Source: Janthinobacterium sp. GW456P
GTDB lineage: Bacteria; Pseudomonadota; Gammaproteobacteria; Burkholderiales; Burkholderiaceae_D
DNA: 64,000 nt
Assembly (NCBI RefSeq): GCF_002127655.1
Contig: NZ_NEHB01000004.1
Location: forward strand, 186,706-250,705
Reading direction: 5' to 3'
Part shown: positions 50,611 through 59,538 of the stretch, piece after piece
Numbering within the stretch: position 1 is the stretch's first letter
How the letters are laid out: the number at the start of each line of letters is the position of its first letter
Program-made: the position numbers and the translations under genes
The notes under the pieces: model-generated
What the model was told of the DNA's origin: nothing
Databases searched by the model: none
Seen by the model: only the letters and a program-made list of their open reading frames with translations

Positions 50611-52719
50611 ATGACCGCCACGATGGACACCAACACGCCTGCGCCCATGACTTCGCTGTGGGATGACGCGCACGCCGCAACCTTGAGCGAACCGGAACTG
50701 CTGCTGTACCGCTCGAACCTGCTCGGCTCCGACATGCGCATCACCAATTTTGGCGGCGGCAATACGTCGGCCAAGATCAGCATGACCGACCCGCTGACGG
50801 GCGGCGCAGCCGAGGTGCTGTGGGTGAAAGGGTCGGGCGGCGACCTGGGCAGCATCAAGCTCGACGGTTTTTCCACCCTCTACATGGACAAGCTCCATGC
50901 CTTGAAAGGCCGCTACCGTGGCCTGGCGCTGGAAGATGAAATGGTGGCGTATCTGCCCCACTGCACCTTCAACCTGAACCCGCGCGCAGCCAGTATCGAC
51001 ACCCCGCTGCATGCGTACATCGCGCGCAAGCATGTCGACCATATGCACCCGGACGCGGTGATCGCGATCGCCGCCTGCGCCAATAGCAAAGCGCTCACGC
51101 ACAGGATTTTTGAAGGCGAACTGGGCTGGCTGCCATGGCAGCGTCCCGGCTATGACCTGGGCCTGAAACTCGAAGCGCTGTCGCAGTCGCAACCGAACCT
51201 GAAGGGCATCATCCTCGAAGGCCACGGCTTGTTTACCTGGGGTGATACGGCCAAGTCCTGCTATGAAGTGACCCTGGCCATCATCAAGCGCGCCGAAGAC
51301 TGGCTGGCCGCCAACAGCAAGCAGCCCGCCTTTGGCGGTGCCAAGGCCGCGCCATTGCCAGCGCAGGAGCGCGCGGCGCTGGCGCAGCGCCTGATGCCTG
51401 TGCTGCGCGGCAAGATCAGCCAGCATGAATACAAGCTCGGCCACTTTGACGACAGCGCCAATGTGCTCGATTTTGTCTGCAGCAATGATCTGCTGCCGCT
51501 GGCCGCGCTCGGCACTTCCTGCCCCGACCACTTCCTGCGCACCAAGATCCGTCCTTTCGTGATCGATTTCGATCCGCTTGACCCCGACTTCGACAAGCTC
51601 GTCGGCGGCCTCGACGAGGCGCTGGCCGCCTACCGCGCCGACTATATCGCCTACTACACGCGCTGCAAGCACGACAACAGCCCGGCCGTGCGCGACGCCA
51701 ACCCGATCATCTATTTGATCCCGGGCGTGGGCATGCTGTCGTTCGCCAAGGACAAGGCGACGGCGCGCATCGCCGGCGAGTTCTATGTCAACGCCATCAA
51801 CGTGATGCGCGGCGCCAATGGCGTCGACACCTATGTGGGCTTGCCGGAACAGGAAGCGTTCGACATCGAATACTGGCTGCTCGAAGAAGCCAAGCTGCAG
51901 CGCATGCCGAAACCAAAAAGCCTGGCCGGGCGCATCGCCCTGGTGACGGGCGGCGCCGGCGGCATCGGCCAGGCCGTGGCGCGCCAGTTGCTGCAGGAAG
52001 GCGCGTGCGTGATGCTGACCGATATCGATGGCGGCGCGCTGGAAGAGGCGGAACAGAATTTGCTGAAGGTGGCGGGGCGCGACAATATCGCCACCGTGCG
52101 CGCCAATATCACGGCCGAGCACGAAGTCGAGTCCATCCTGAACGCGGCCGCGCTGCGCTTTGGCGGCGTCGACCTGCTGGTGTCGAACGCCGGCATCGCC
52201 TCGTCGGCGCCGGTGGAAGACACGACCCTGGAAATGTGGGAGCGCAACCAGTCGATTTTGGTGACCGGCTACTTCCTCGTCAGCCGCGCCGCCTTCCGCA
52301 TCATGAAGCAGCAGCAACTGGGCGGCAGCATGGTGTATGTGGCCAGCAAGAATGGCCTGGTGGCTTCGGGCGGCGCCTCGGCCTATTGCACCGCCAAGGC
52401 GGCCGAAATCCACCTGGCGCGCTGTTTGGCGCTGGAAGGCGCGCCGCACGGCATCCGCGTCAATGTCGTCAATCCCGACGCCGTCATCCGCGGTTCGCGC
52501 ATCTGGGACGGCAAGTGGAAAGAAGAGCGGGCCGCCTCGAACAAGATCGATTCGGACGATATCGAGGAATTCTACCGCCAGCGCAGCATGCTCAAACGCA
52601 GCGTGCTGCCGGAAGACATTGCCGAGGCCGTGTATTTCCTGTCCAGCGAAAAAGCGGCCAAGAGCACCGGCAATATCCTCAATGTCGATGCCGGCAATGC
52701 GGCCGCCTTTACACGATAA
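50611..52719 (+). CDS. rhaD: Bifunctional rhamnulose-1-phosphate aldolase / lactaldehyde dehydrogenase
   Basis: The protein has 702 residues. The N-terminal class II aldolase half (1 to about 430) has NFGGGNTSAKI, GSGGDLGSI and the zinc-type His motif HMHPDAVIAI. The C-terminal short-chain dehydrogenase half (from about 437) has VTGGAGGIGQAVA, SNAGIASS and YCTAKAAEIHL. It cleaves rhamnulose-1-phosphate to dihydroxyacetone phosphate and L-lactaldehyde and then probably oxidises the lactaldehyde. Fusions of this kind are known from Bacillus and rhizobia. First gene of the rightward rha unit. Confidence 0.92.
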   Translation: MTATMDTNTPAPMTSLWDDAHAATLSEPELLLYRSNLLGSDMRITNFGGGNTSAKISMTDPLTGGAAEVLWVKGSGGDLGSIKLDGFSTLYMDKLHALKGRYRGLALEDEMVAYLPHCTFNLNPRAASIDTPLHAYIARKHVDHMHPDAVIAIAACANSKALTHRIFEGELGWLPWQRPGYDLGLKLEALSQSQPNLKGIILEGHGLFTWGDTAKSCYEVTLAIIKRAEDWLAANSKQPAFGGAKAAPLPAQERAALAQRLMPVLRGKISQHEYKLGHFDDSANVLDFVCSNDLLPLAALGTSCPDHFLRTKIRPFVIDFDPLDPDFDKLVGGLDEALAAYRADYIAYYTRCKHDNSPAVRDANPIIYLIPGVGMLSFAKDKATARIAGEFYVNAINVMRGANGVDTYVGLPEQEAFDIEYWLLEEAKLQRMPKPKSLAGRIALVTGGAGGIGQAVARQLLQEGACVMLTDIDGGALEEAEQNLLKVAGRDNIATVRANITAEHEVESILNAAALRFGGVDLLVSNAGIASSAPVEDTTLEMWERNQSILVTGYFLVSRAAFRIMKQQQLGGSMVYVASKNGLVASGGASAYCTAKAAEIHLARCLALEGAPHGIRVNVVNPDAVIRGSRIWDGKWKEERAASNKIDSDDIEEFYRQRSMLKRSVLPEDIAEAVYFLSSEKAAKSTGNILNVDAGNAAAFTR

Positions 52720-52776
52720 TCACGCCCTATAAAAAAGCAGCCGGCCCATGCGCCGCGCCGCGCCCAAGGAGACAAG

Positions 52777-54072
52777 ATGAGTACCATGATCGACAGCGGC
52801 CTGGTGGCCGAACACAATGCCAAGCTGCAAGGTAACCTGGACGCCGACTACGCGGCGCTGGCCGGCGTACTGGAACGGCGCGGCCAGGATATTGAAAAAC
52901 TGACGGCGCTGGCGCAGACCTTCGCCGTGGCCGTGCCAAGCTGGGGCGCCGGCACCGGCGGCACGCGCTTTGCCCGTTTTCCTGGCGTGGGCGAGCCGCG
53001 CAATGTGTTTGAAAAGCTCGAAGACTGCGCCGTGATCAACCAGCTGACGCAGGCCACGCCTGCCGTCTCGCTGCACTTCCCCTGGGATAAGGTCAGCGAT
53101 ACGGCCGCCCTGCGCGAAATCGCGCAAGGCCATGGCCTGGGCTTTGACGCCGTCAATTCGAACACCTTCCAGGATCAATTGGGCCAGGCGCATACCTACA
53201 AGCACGGCAGTTTGACGTCGCAAAGCGCGGCCGTGCGCGCGCAGGCGGTCGAACACAACATCGAGTGTATAGCACTGGGCCGCGCGCTGGGCTCGAAAGC
53301 GCTGACGGTGTGGGTCGGCGATGGCGCCAACTTCCCCGGCCAGCACAATCTGCGCGGCGCGCTGGAACGTTACCTCGACAGCATGCGCGACATCTACGGC
53401 GCCCTGCCCGCCGACTGGAACATCTTTATCGAGCATAAACTGTTCGAGCCAGCCTTCTACGCCACCACCATTGCCGACTGGGGCACCAGCTTTGCCTGCG
53501 CCAGCGCGCTGGGACAGAAAGCCCAATGCCTGGTCGACCTGGGCCACCATGCGCCCAACACGAACATTGAAATGATCGTCGCGCGCCTGGCGCAGTTCGG
53601 CAAGCTGGGCGGCTTCCATTTCAACGACAGCAAGTATGGCGACGATGACCTCGATTCGGGCAGCATCAATCCGTTCCAGCTGTTCCTGGTGTTCAACGAA
53701 CTGGCCGACGCGGCCGAGCGCGAAGGCAGCACTTTCAATCCTGCCTACATGCTGGACCAGTCGCACAATGTGACCGACCCCATCGAAAGCCTGATGAGCA
53801 GCGCGGTCGAGGTGCAGCGCGCCTTTATCCAGTCGGCCCTGGTTGACCGCGCCGGCCTGCGCCAGCTGCAGGAAAGCAATGACGTGCATGCGTCGGCGCA
53901 AGCCTTGAAGCAGGCTTTCCGTACGGACGTGAGCGCGATTCTGGCCATGGCGCGTTTGCGCTCGGGCGGCGCGATCGATCCGGTGGCGTGCTATCGCACG
54001 ACGGGCTACCGCGAGCAGTGCGGCGTGGCGCGGCCACCCAAGGCAGGCGCGAGCAGCAGCGGCATCGTGTAG
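52777..54072 (+). CDS. rhaI: L-rhamnose isomerase
   Basis: The protein has 431 residues, with AAGGAGA upstream. It belongs to the rhizobial/Pseudomonas-type rhamnose isomerases rather than E. coli RhaA. Metal-site motifs are IFIEHKLFEPAFYAT, VDLGHHAPNTNIE and FHFNDSKYGDDDLDSGSINPFQLF. It converts L-rhamnose to L-rhamnulose. It follows rhaD by 57 bp. Confidence 0.92.
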   Translation: MSTMIDSGLVAEHNAKLQGNLDADYAALAGVLERRGQDIEKLTALAQTFAVAVPSWGAGTGGTRFARFPGVGEPRNVFEKLEDCAVINQLTQATPAVSLHFPWDKVSDTAALREIAQGHGLGFDAVNSNTFQDQLGQAHTYKHGSLTSQSAAVRAQAVEHNIECIALGRALGSKALTVWVGDGANFPGQHNLRGALERYLDSMRDIYGALPADWNIFIEHKLFEPAFYATTIADWGTSFACASALGQKAQCLVDLGHHAPNTNIEMIVARLAQFGKLGGFHFNDSKYGDDDLDSGSINPFQLFLVFNELADAAEREGSTFNPAYMLDQSHNVTDPIESLMSSAVEVQRAFIQSALVDRAGLRQLQESNDVHASAQALKQAFRTDVSAILAMARLRSGGAIDPVACYRTTGYREQCGVARPPKAGASSSGIV

Positions 54073-54074
54073 CA

Positions 54075-54186
54075 CCTGACAGTAGCGACTGCGCGTCGCC
54101 ATTGGCGGCCTGTGATGCGCACCGTGCTGTAGCACAGTTGCGCTTCCTGGCCACAACTCGTTGCCGCTCGCTACGGTTCTGTCAGG
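54075..54186. repeat. Long-range inverted repeat downstream of rhaI
   Basis: CCTGACAG-TAGCGA (54075-54088) pairs with TCGCTA (54168-54173) and CTGTCAGG (54179-54186), leaving a five-base bulge. The enclosed segment contains the small hairpin GTGCT-GT-AGCAC. It starts three bases after the rhaI stop. It could end or stabilise the rhaDI message, or be a small structured RNA. No T tract is present. Confidence 0.5.
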
Positions 54187-54290
54187 CTCTGAGTGGAAGC
54201 AGGTAGAATAGCCAGCAATGGCGCCGTTCCCGGCGCTTTTTGTCATCCACGGCGCAGTGTTGCAAGGCTGGGCCGCTACCAGGCTACCGC

Positions 54291-55304
54291 ATGTCTTCTT
54301 TTTCTTCCGCCGCCCTGCTGCGCAATCTGAAACCCGACAACTTCACCATCGCCCTGCTCGTCACCGTGGCACTGGCCAGCTTCCTGCCCTGCACGGGCCA
54401 GACGGCCGTGGTCTTCGGCAATATCACCACTGTTGCCATCGGCGCCCTGTTTTTCCTGCATGGCGCCAAGCTGTCGCGTGAAGCCGTGGTGGCCGGCGTC
54501 ATGCACTGGCGCCTGCATTTGCTGGTGCTGGCCAGTACCTTTATTTTGTTCCCCCTGCTGGGCCTGGCTCTGCGTCCGCTGGCGCTGACTTTTCTTACGC
54601 CCGAGCTGTACGTGGGCATTTTGTTCCTGTGCGCCTTGCCATCGACCGTGCAATCATCGATCGCCCTGACGGCCATGGCGCGCGGCAATGTACCGGCCGC
54701 CATCTGCAGCGCCTCGGCCTCGAATTTCATCGGCATTTTTCTGGCCCCCATCCTGGTGGGCTTGCTGGTGGCCAAGGGCGCGGAAAGCAAGTCGTCGGTC
54801 GATGCCGTGCTGTCCATCGTGATGCAGCTGCTGCTGCCCTTCCTGGCCGGCCAGTTCCTGCGCCGCTGGATCGGCCGCTGGGTCGACCGTCACAAGGCCA
54901 TGCTGAAATTCGTCGACCAAGGTTCCATTTTGCTGGTGGTCTACACGGCCTTCAGCGAAGCCGTCAGCGAAGGCCTGTGGCACACGATCTCGGTGGAAAC
55001 CCTGGTCGCCCTGGGCCTGTTCAGCATCTTGCTGCTGGCGCTGGTCCTGGGCCTGATGACGTTCATCAGCCGCCGCCTGGGCTTTAGCAAGGAAGACGAG
55101 ATCGCCATCGTCTTTTGCGGCTCGAAGAAAAGCCTGGCCAGCGGCGTGCCCATGGCCAAGGTCTTGTTCGCCACGCACGCGCTGGGCATGGTGATTTTGC
55201 CGCTGATGCTGTTCCACCAGATTCAACTGATGATCTGCGCCGTGATTGCGCAACGCTATGCGCGGCGCGACGAGCAGCAGGAAGGACCGGCGACGACCTT
55301 GTAG
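54291..55304 (+). CDS. SBF-like (bile acid:sodium symporter family) membrane protein
   Basis: The protein has 337 residues from the ATG at 54291. About ten hydrophobic segments are seen. CALPSTVQSSIALTAMARGNVPAAICSASASNFIGIFLAPI and the second-repeat IAIVFCGSKKSLASGVPMAKVLF carry the crossover motifs of the PF13593 family. Such transporters move organic anions with sodium. Substrate unknown. Not clearly linked to the rha genes. Confidence 0.87.
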   Translation: MSSFSSAALLRNLKPDNFTIALLVTVALASFLPCTGQTAVVFGNITTVAIGALFFLHGAKLSREAVVAGVMHWRLHLLVLASTFILFPLLGLALRPLALTFLTPELYVGILFLCALPSTVQSSIALTAMARGNVPAAICSASASNFIGIFLAPILVGLLVAKGAESKSSVDAVLSIVMQLLLPFLAGQFLRRWIGRWVDRHKAMLKFVDQGSILLVVYTAFSEAVSEGLWHTISVETLVALGLFSILLLALVLGLMTFISRRLGFSKEDEIAIVFCGSKKSLASGVPMAKVLFATHALGMVILPLMLFHQIQLMICAVIAQRYARRDEQQEGPATTL

Positions 55305-55306
55305 GA

Positions 55307-56722
55307 TTAGCCTTGCTGCAGCGTCAAGGCCTGCCGTAAACCGTCCACGATCACCCGATACGCCTGCCGCCGGCTCGCCTCGTCTGGCGCGCGCAGCACG
55401 TAGGACGGATGGTAGACGGTCACCACCCAGCGGCCGTCGTGTTCGATGGGCGTGCCGATCAGCGGCGTCATCGCCGCCGCGCCATCCCGCAGCACGGATT
55501 TTAATGCCGTGCTGCCCAGCGCCACGATCACCTGTGGTTTGACACGTTCCATTTCTTCTTCCAGCCAGCCATGGCAGGCGAGGATCTCGCGCTGGGCCGG
55601 GGTCTTGTGCAGGCGGCGCTTGCCGCGTGGTTCCCACTTGAAATGCTTGACCGCATTGGTCAGATAGATGCTGTCGCGCGCCATGCCCGCTTCCCGCATG
55701 GCCCTGTCCAGCAGCGCACCGGCCGGGCCGACGAACGGCAGTCCGGCCAGGTCTTCCTGGTCGCCCGGTTGTTCACCGACGAGCATGATGCGGGCGGTGT
55801 GCGGACCTGTGCCGGGCACGGCTTGCGTGGCGTGCTGCCACAGCGCGCAGCGGCGGCACTGGTCCAGGGTAGTCGCTACCGCGCGCACGGGCTGGGCCCG
55901 TTCTGCGCTGATCGGGATCATGGCCGCGCCCTGCCGCTGTCCCACGCTGGCCGTCTGCCCCGTGCGCCGCTCGCCGTTGGCCGCGCCGCTCAGCATGGCG
56001 GGCACGATGGCGCCTTCCGGCAAGTTTTTCCAGAAGCGCGAGGGGATATGGCTGTGCAGCAAATCGGCATTCACGCGCGCGGGGTTGAAGATGCTGCGGT
56101 AGTACGTCAGCCATAGCGCTTCACCCGCATCGTCGATGTCGGCCGCGCCACGCAGCAGGGCCGGTCCCGCGTGCAGGGTGGCGCCATCCCACAGCATGCT
56201 GGCACCGGGCGTGGCGATCATCCAGCTGGCCGATCCCATGCGGCGCGCGAAGTGGCGCGCCACCTGCGGCAGCACCTCGTGCGTGGGCTCGAACCAGGCG
56301 ACGAAGCGGGGCGCGCCGTCGCTTTCCGCCCGCTCGCGGAAGCGCACATACGCATGCATGTCGTGCTCTTCGCGATGCACGGCCTTGACCATGGCGTGCA
56401 GGCGCGCGCCGTCCGCGTCGGCCGGCGACACCACGTCGTGCTGGCCCAGCTGCCAGCGCCACAGCACCTGATACAGGAAGGCCCAGCGGTCAGGGACGTT
56501 GAAACAGGCGGCGCTTTCCAGCAGTTCCACCAGTTGGCGGGGCAGGCGCAGCGGCGGCGCGCCGGTATCCGTCGCCTCTGGCGTGGAGGAAAACAGGTCG
56601 CCCTCGCCGGGCCGCGATTGCCAGGCCACATCGGCAGGCGGCACGCCGCGCGCGATCAGTTCGCGCGCCGCCGCGCGCCACGCGTCGAACGACTGCGCCA
56701 GGCGCACCATCTGGCCGCTCAT
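55307..56722 (-). CDS. DUF4130 domain fused to UdgX-type uracil-DNA glycosylase
   Basis: The protein has 471 residues from the ATG at 56722, which overlaps the radical-SAM stop (ATGA). Residues 1 to about 255 form the DUF4130 (TIGR03915) domain. Residues about 280-471 form a family 4-like uracil-DNA glycosylase with iron-sulfur Cys289 and Cys292, GEQPGDQED (317-325), and the UdgX-specific KRRLH motif (368-372). In Mycobacterium UdgX the His of this motif forms a covalent bond with uracil-containing DNA. The DUF4130 role is unknown. A LexA box heads the operon, so expression is probably SOS-induced. Confidence 0.88.
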   Translation of the reverse strand: MSGQMVRLAQSFDAWRAAARELIARGVPPADVAWQSRPGEGDLFSSTPEATDTGAPPLRLPRQLVELLESAACFNVPDRWAFLYQVLWRWQLGQHDVVSPADADGARLHAMVKAVHREEHDMHAYVRFRERAESDGAPRFVAWFEPTHEVLPQVARHFARRMGSASWMIATPGASMLWDGATLHAGPALLRGAADIDDAGEALWLTYYRSIFNPARVNADLLHSHIPSRFWKNLPEGAIVPAMLSGAANGERRTGQTASVGQRQGAAMIPISAERAQPVRAVATTLDQCRRCALWQHATQAVPGTGPHTARIMLVGEQPGDQEDLAGLPFVGPAGALLDRAMREAGMARDSIYLTNAVKHFKWEPRGKRRLHKTPAQREILACHGWLEEEMERVKPQVIVALGSTALKSVLRDGAAAMTPLIGTPIEHDGRWVVTVYHPSYVLRAPDEASRRQAYRVIVDGLRQALTLQQG

Positions 56723-57951
56723 GCCGCCTGCAACTCCGGCCATAAATGCATTTGCTGCGGCGCATCGGCCATGGCGCGGCGCAATTGTTCGGAAGCGGCG
56801 GTGTCGCGCGCGGGAAAATAGTCGGCCGTGATGATGAAGGGCGCAATTTTCTTCATGCTGCAGCGCAGGCGCGACAGGTCAGCGTAGCGCACTTGCCGCA
56901 ACTGGCGCAGGTCGACGATGCGCTGCGCGTTGCGCAGGCCGATGCCGGGCACGCGCGCGATCATGTGCTGCGCCGCGCGGTTCAAGTCCAGCGGAAAATG
57001 TTCGCGGTGCGCCAGCGCCCACGCCAGCTTGGGATCGATGTCGAGCGCCAGGTTGCCGCCGCTGGCGGGCAGCAGTTCGCTGGCCTGGAAACCATAGCTG
57101 CGCAGCAAGAAATCGGCCTGGTACAGTCGGTGTTCGCGCAGCATCGGCGGCGGCGCCAGCGGCACGCTGTTCGGGCTGTCGGGGATGGGGCTGAAAGCCG
57201 AGTAATACACGCGCTTGAGTTTGTAGCTGCCGTACAAGGTCTCGGCGGTGGCGAGGATTTGCTGGTCGTCGCTGGCGTCGGCGCCGACGATCATCTGCGT
57301 GCTTTGCCCGGCCGGCGCGAAACGCGGCGCGCGCGGTTCTTCGGCTTTTTCATCGAGCTTGCGGCGGATGGCGCCCATGGCCAGCTTGATCGTGTGCACG
57401 CTCTTTTCCGGCGCCAGTTTCTGCACGCTGTCCTGGGTCGGCAGTTCGATATTGACGCTGAGCCGGTCGGCATAGCGGCCCGCCTGCGCGATCAGGGCGG
57501 GGTCGGCGTCGGGGATGGTTTTCAGGTGGATATAGCCGCGGAACTGGTGCGCCTCGCGCAACTCGCGCGCCACCTGCACCAGTTGCTCCATCGTGTAGTC
57601 GGCCGAGCGGATGATGCCGGAACTCAGGAACAGGCCGTCGATGTAGTTGCGCAGGTAAAAGTCGGCAGTCAATTTCACCACCTCGGCCACCGTAAAGCGG
57701 GCGCGCGGCACGTTCGAACTGCGGCGGTTGACGCAGTACTGGCAATCGTACAGGCAGTAATTGGTCAGCAGGATTTTCAGCAGCGAGACGCAGCGCCCGT
57801 CCGGCGTGTAGCTGTGGCAAATGCCCATGCCCGAGGTGGCGCCAAAGCCGTCCTTGCCGATGGAATCGCGCTTGGGTGCGCCGCTGCTGGCGCAGGACGC
57901 GTCGTACTTGGCCGCGTCGGCCAGGATTTCCAGCTTGTCCGTCAATTCCAT
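56719..57951 (-). CDS. Putative DNA modification/repair radical SAM protein
   Basis: The protein has 410 residues. The radical-SAM cluster motif CLYDCQYC gives Cys66, Cys70 and Cys73. Two further Cys lie upstream (Cys45, Cys54). A C-terminal helix-hairpin-helix (ARVPGIGLRNAQRIVDLRQLRQVRYADLSRL) suggests DNA binding. It matches the TIGR03916 family, which usually neighbours DUF4130 proteins, as here. The chemistry is unknown. A LexA box lies 15-34 bp upstream of the ATG. Confidence 0.88.
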   Translation of the reverse strand: MELTDKLEILADAAKYDASCASSGAPKRDSIGKDGFGATSGMGICHSYTPDGRCVSLLKILLTNYCLYDCQYCVNRRSSNVPRARFTVAEVVKLTADFYLRNYIDGLFLSSGIIRSADYTMEQLVQVARELREAHQFRGYIHLKTIPDADPALIAQAGRYADRLSVNIELPTQDSVQKLAPEKSVHTIKLAMGAIRRKLDEKAEEPRAPRFAPAGQSTQMIVGADASDDQQILATAETLYGSYKLKRVYYSAFSPIPDSPNSVPLAPPPMLREHRLYQADFLLRSYGFQASELLPASGGNLALDIDPKLAWALAHREHFPLDLNRAAQHMIARVPGIGLRNAQRIVDLRQLRQVRYADLSRLRCSMKKIAPFIITADYFPARDTAASEQLRRAMADAPQQMHLWPELQAA

Positions 57952-57965
57952 GGCTCACCTCGATA

Positions 57966-57985
57966 TACTGTGTTTATATACAGTA
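57966..57985. promoter_or_regulatory. LexA (SOS) box
   Basis: TACTGT-GTTTATAT-ACAGTA fits CTG-N10-CAG and agrees with the E. coli consensus TACTGT-ATATATAT-ACAGTA at 18 of 20 positions. It sits immediately upstream of the radical-SAM / UdgX operon. Confidence 0.85.
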
Positions 57986-58032
57986 TATCAGGGAATCTGC
58001 CTTGTGCCGTCTTGACTTGCGCCATGGCAGAG

Positions 58033-58056
58033 CGCTATATATAAGTGTATATTACG
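58033..58056. promoter_or_regulatory. ModE box
   Basis: CGCTATATA-N6-TATATTACG matches the ModE consensus half-sites (CGnTATATA and TATATnnCG) with the expected spacing. It lies 36 bp upstream of modA. ModE encoded by the last gene of the operon should bind here when charged with molybdate and repress uptake. Confidence 0.82.
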
Positions 58057-58091
58057 TTCCTTGTTCACCGTTCACTTACAAGGATACGATC

Positions 58092-58850
58092 ATGCGCCTC
58101 ACCTCCCTCGCCCGCCTGCTTGGCACCGCCCTGCTCGCCACCGCTGCCTCGTCCGCCTTTGCCGGCGAAGTGGTGGTGTCGGCCGCGGCCAGCCTGACGA
58201 ATGCGTTCAAGGATGCGGCGCAAAGCTATGAGGCGCAGTATCCGGGCAGCAAGGTGTCCCTGAACTTTGCCGCCTCGGGCGTGCTGCTGCAGCAGATCGT
58301 CAAGGGCGCGCCCGTGGATGTGTTTGCCTCGGCCGACCAGGAAACCATGGATGCGGCGCAAAAGCAGGGCCTGGTGCTGCCGGCCGAGCGCATGGATTTC
58401 GTCGGCAACAGCCTGGTGCTGATCGTGCCGCACGATAGCAAGCTGGGCATCAAGAGCCTGGCCGACCTGGCGCAAAAAAGCATCACGCGCGTGGCCATCG
58501 CCAACCCGGCCAGCGTACCCGTCGGCCGCTATTCTGAAGGCGCGCTGAAGAAGGCGAAGCTGTGGGACGCCGTGCAGCCGAAAGCCATCGGCACGCAGAA
58601 TGTGCGCCAGTCGCTCGACTACGTTGCGCGCGGCGAAGTCGATGCGGGCTTTGTCTACGCCACCGACGCGGCCATCATGAAAGACAAGGTCAACGTCGTG
58701 CTGGACGTGCCGCTCGACGCACCCGTGCTGTACCCAATCGCCACCATCAAGGGCAGCGGCAATGCGGCCGAGGCGAAGCGCTTCGTCAGCTACCTGCAGA
58801 CGGCGCCGGCGCAAGCCATCCTGGCCAAGTACGGTTTCAAGAAGCCATAA
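58092..58850 (+). CDS. modA: Molybdate ABC transporter substrate-binding protein
   Basis: The protein has 252 residues. A signal peptide ends in SAFAG (about residue 24). AAASLTNAFKDAAQSYEAQYPGSKVSLNFAASGVLLQQI and GAPVDVFASAD are ModA signatures for oxyanion binding. First gene of modABCE, behind a ModE box. Confidence 0.95.
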   Translation: MRLTSLARLLGTALLATAASSAFAGEVVVSAAASLTNAFKDAAQSYEAQYPGSKVSLNFAASGVLLQQIVKGAPVDVFASADQETMDAAQKQGLVLPAERMDFVGNSLVLIVPHDSKLGIKSLADLAQKSITRVAIANPASVPVGRYSEGALKKAKLWDAVQPKAIGTQNVRQSLDYVARGEVDAGFVYATDAAIMKDKVNVVLDVPLDAPVLYPIATIKGSGNAAEAKRFVSYLQTAPAQAILAKYGFKKP

Positions 58851-58866
58851 GGTAAAACGAACGCGC

Positions 58867-59538
58867 ATGGATATCGCCTGGACCGCGCTGGCCCTGTCGC
58901 TCAAAGTAGCGGCGTGGGCCACGGCGCTCAATTTGCTGCTCGGCATCGGTACGGGCTATCTGCTGGCGCGCACGCGTTTTCCCGGGCGCGAATTGCTCGA
59001 CGCCCTGCTGACCCTGCCGATGGTGATGCCGCCCACCGTGCTCGGCTATTACCTGCTGGTGCTGCTGGGCCGGCGCGGCACCCTGGGTATCTGGTTGCAG
59101 GACAACTTCGGCATCAACCTGATTTTTACGTGGCAGGGCGCCGTGATCGCCTCCACCGTGGTCGCCTTTCCCCTCGTCTTCAAGCCCGCGCGCGCCGCCT
59201 TCGAGGCGGTCGATGGCCAGCTCGAGCAGGCGGCCCGCGTGCTGGGTATTTCTGAAATGGCGATTTTCTTTCGCGTCACCTTGCCGCTGGCGTGGCGCGG
59301 CATCCTCGCCGGCGTGCTGCTGGGATTTGTGCGCGCGCTCGGCGAATTCGGTGCCACCCTGATGGTGGCCGGCAGTATTCCCGGCAAGACGCAGACCCTG
59401 TCGGTGGCCGTGTATGAAGCCGTGCAGGCGGGCCAGGACGATGTCGCCAACACTCTGGTGCTGATCACCTCCTTTGTCTGCATCGTGGTGCTGCTGTCGG
59501 CTGGCCGCCTGGCGCCCGGGCGCGTCGCGCACAAATGA
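58867..59538 (+). CDS. modB: Molybdate ABC transporter permease
   Basis: The protein has 223 residues with five hydrophobic segments. TLPMVMPPTVLGYYLLVLLGRRG and the coupling loop EQAARVLGISEMAIFFRVTLPLAWRGILAG followed by RALGEFGATLMVAG are ModB features. Spacing from modA is 16 bp. Confidence 0.95.
   Translation: MDIAWTALALSLKVAAWATALNLLLGIGTGYLLARTRFPGRELLDALLTLPMVMPPTVLGYYLLVLLGRRGTLGIWLQDNFGINLIFTWQGAVIASTVVAFPLVFKPARAAFEAVDGQLEQAARVLGISEMAIFFRVTLPLAWRGILAGVLLGFVRALGEFGATLMVAGSIPGKTQTLSVAVYEAVQAGQDDVANTLVLITSFVCIVVLLSAGRLAPGRVAHK

Noticed and set aside
50527-52449. 640-codon open frame opposite rhaD
   Set aside because: Antisense shadow of a long GC-rich gene; the rhaD product matches two known domains.
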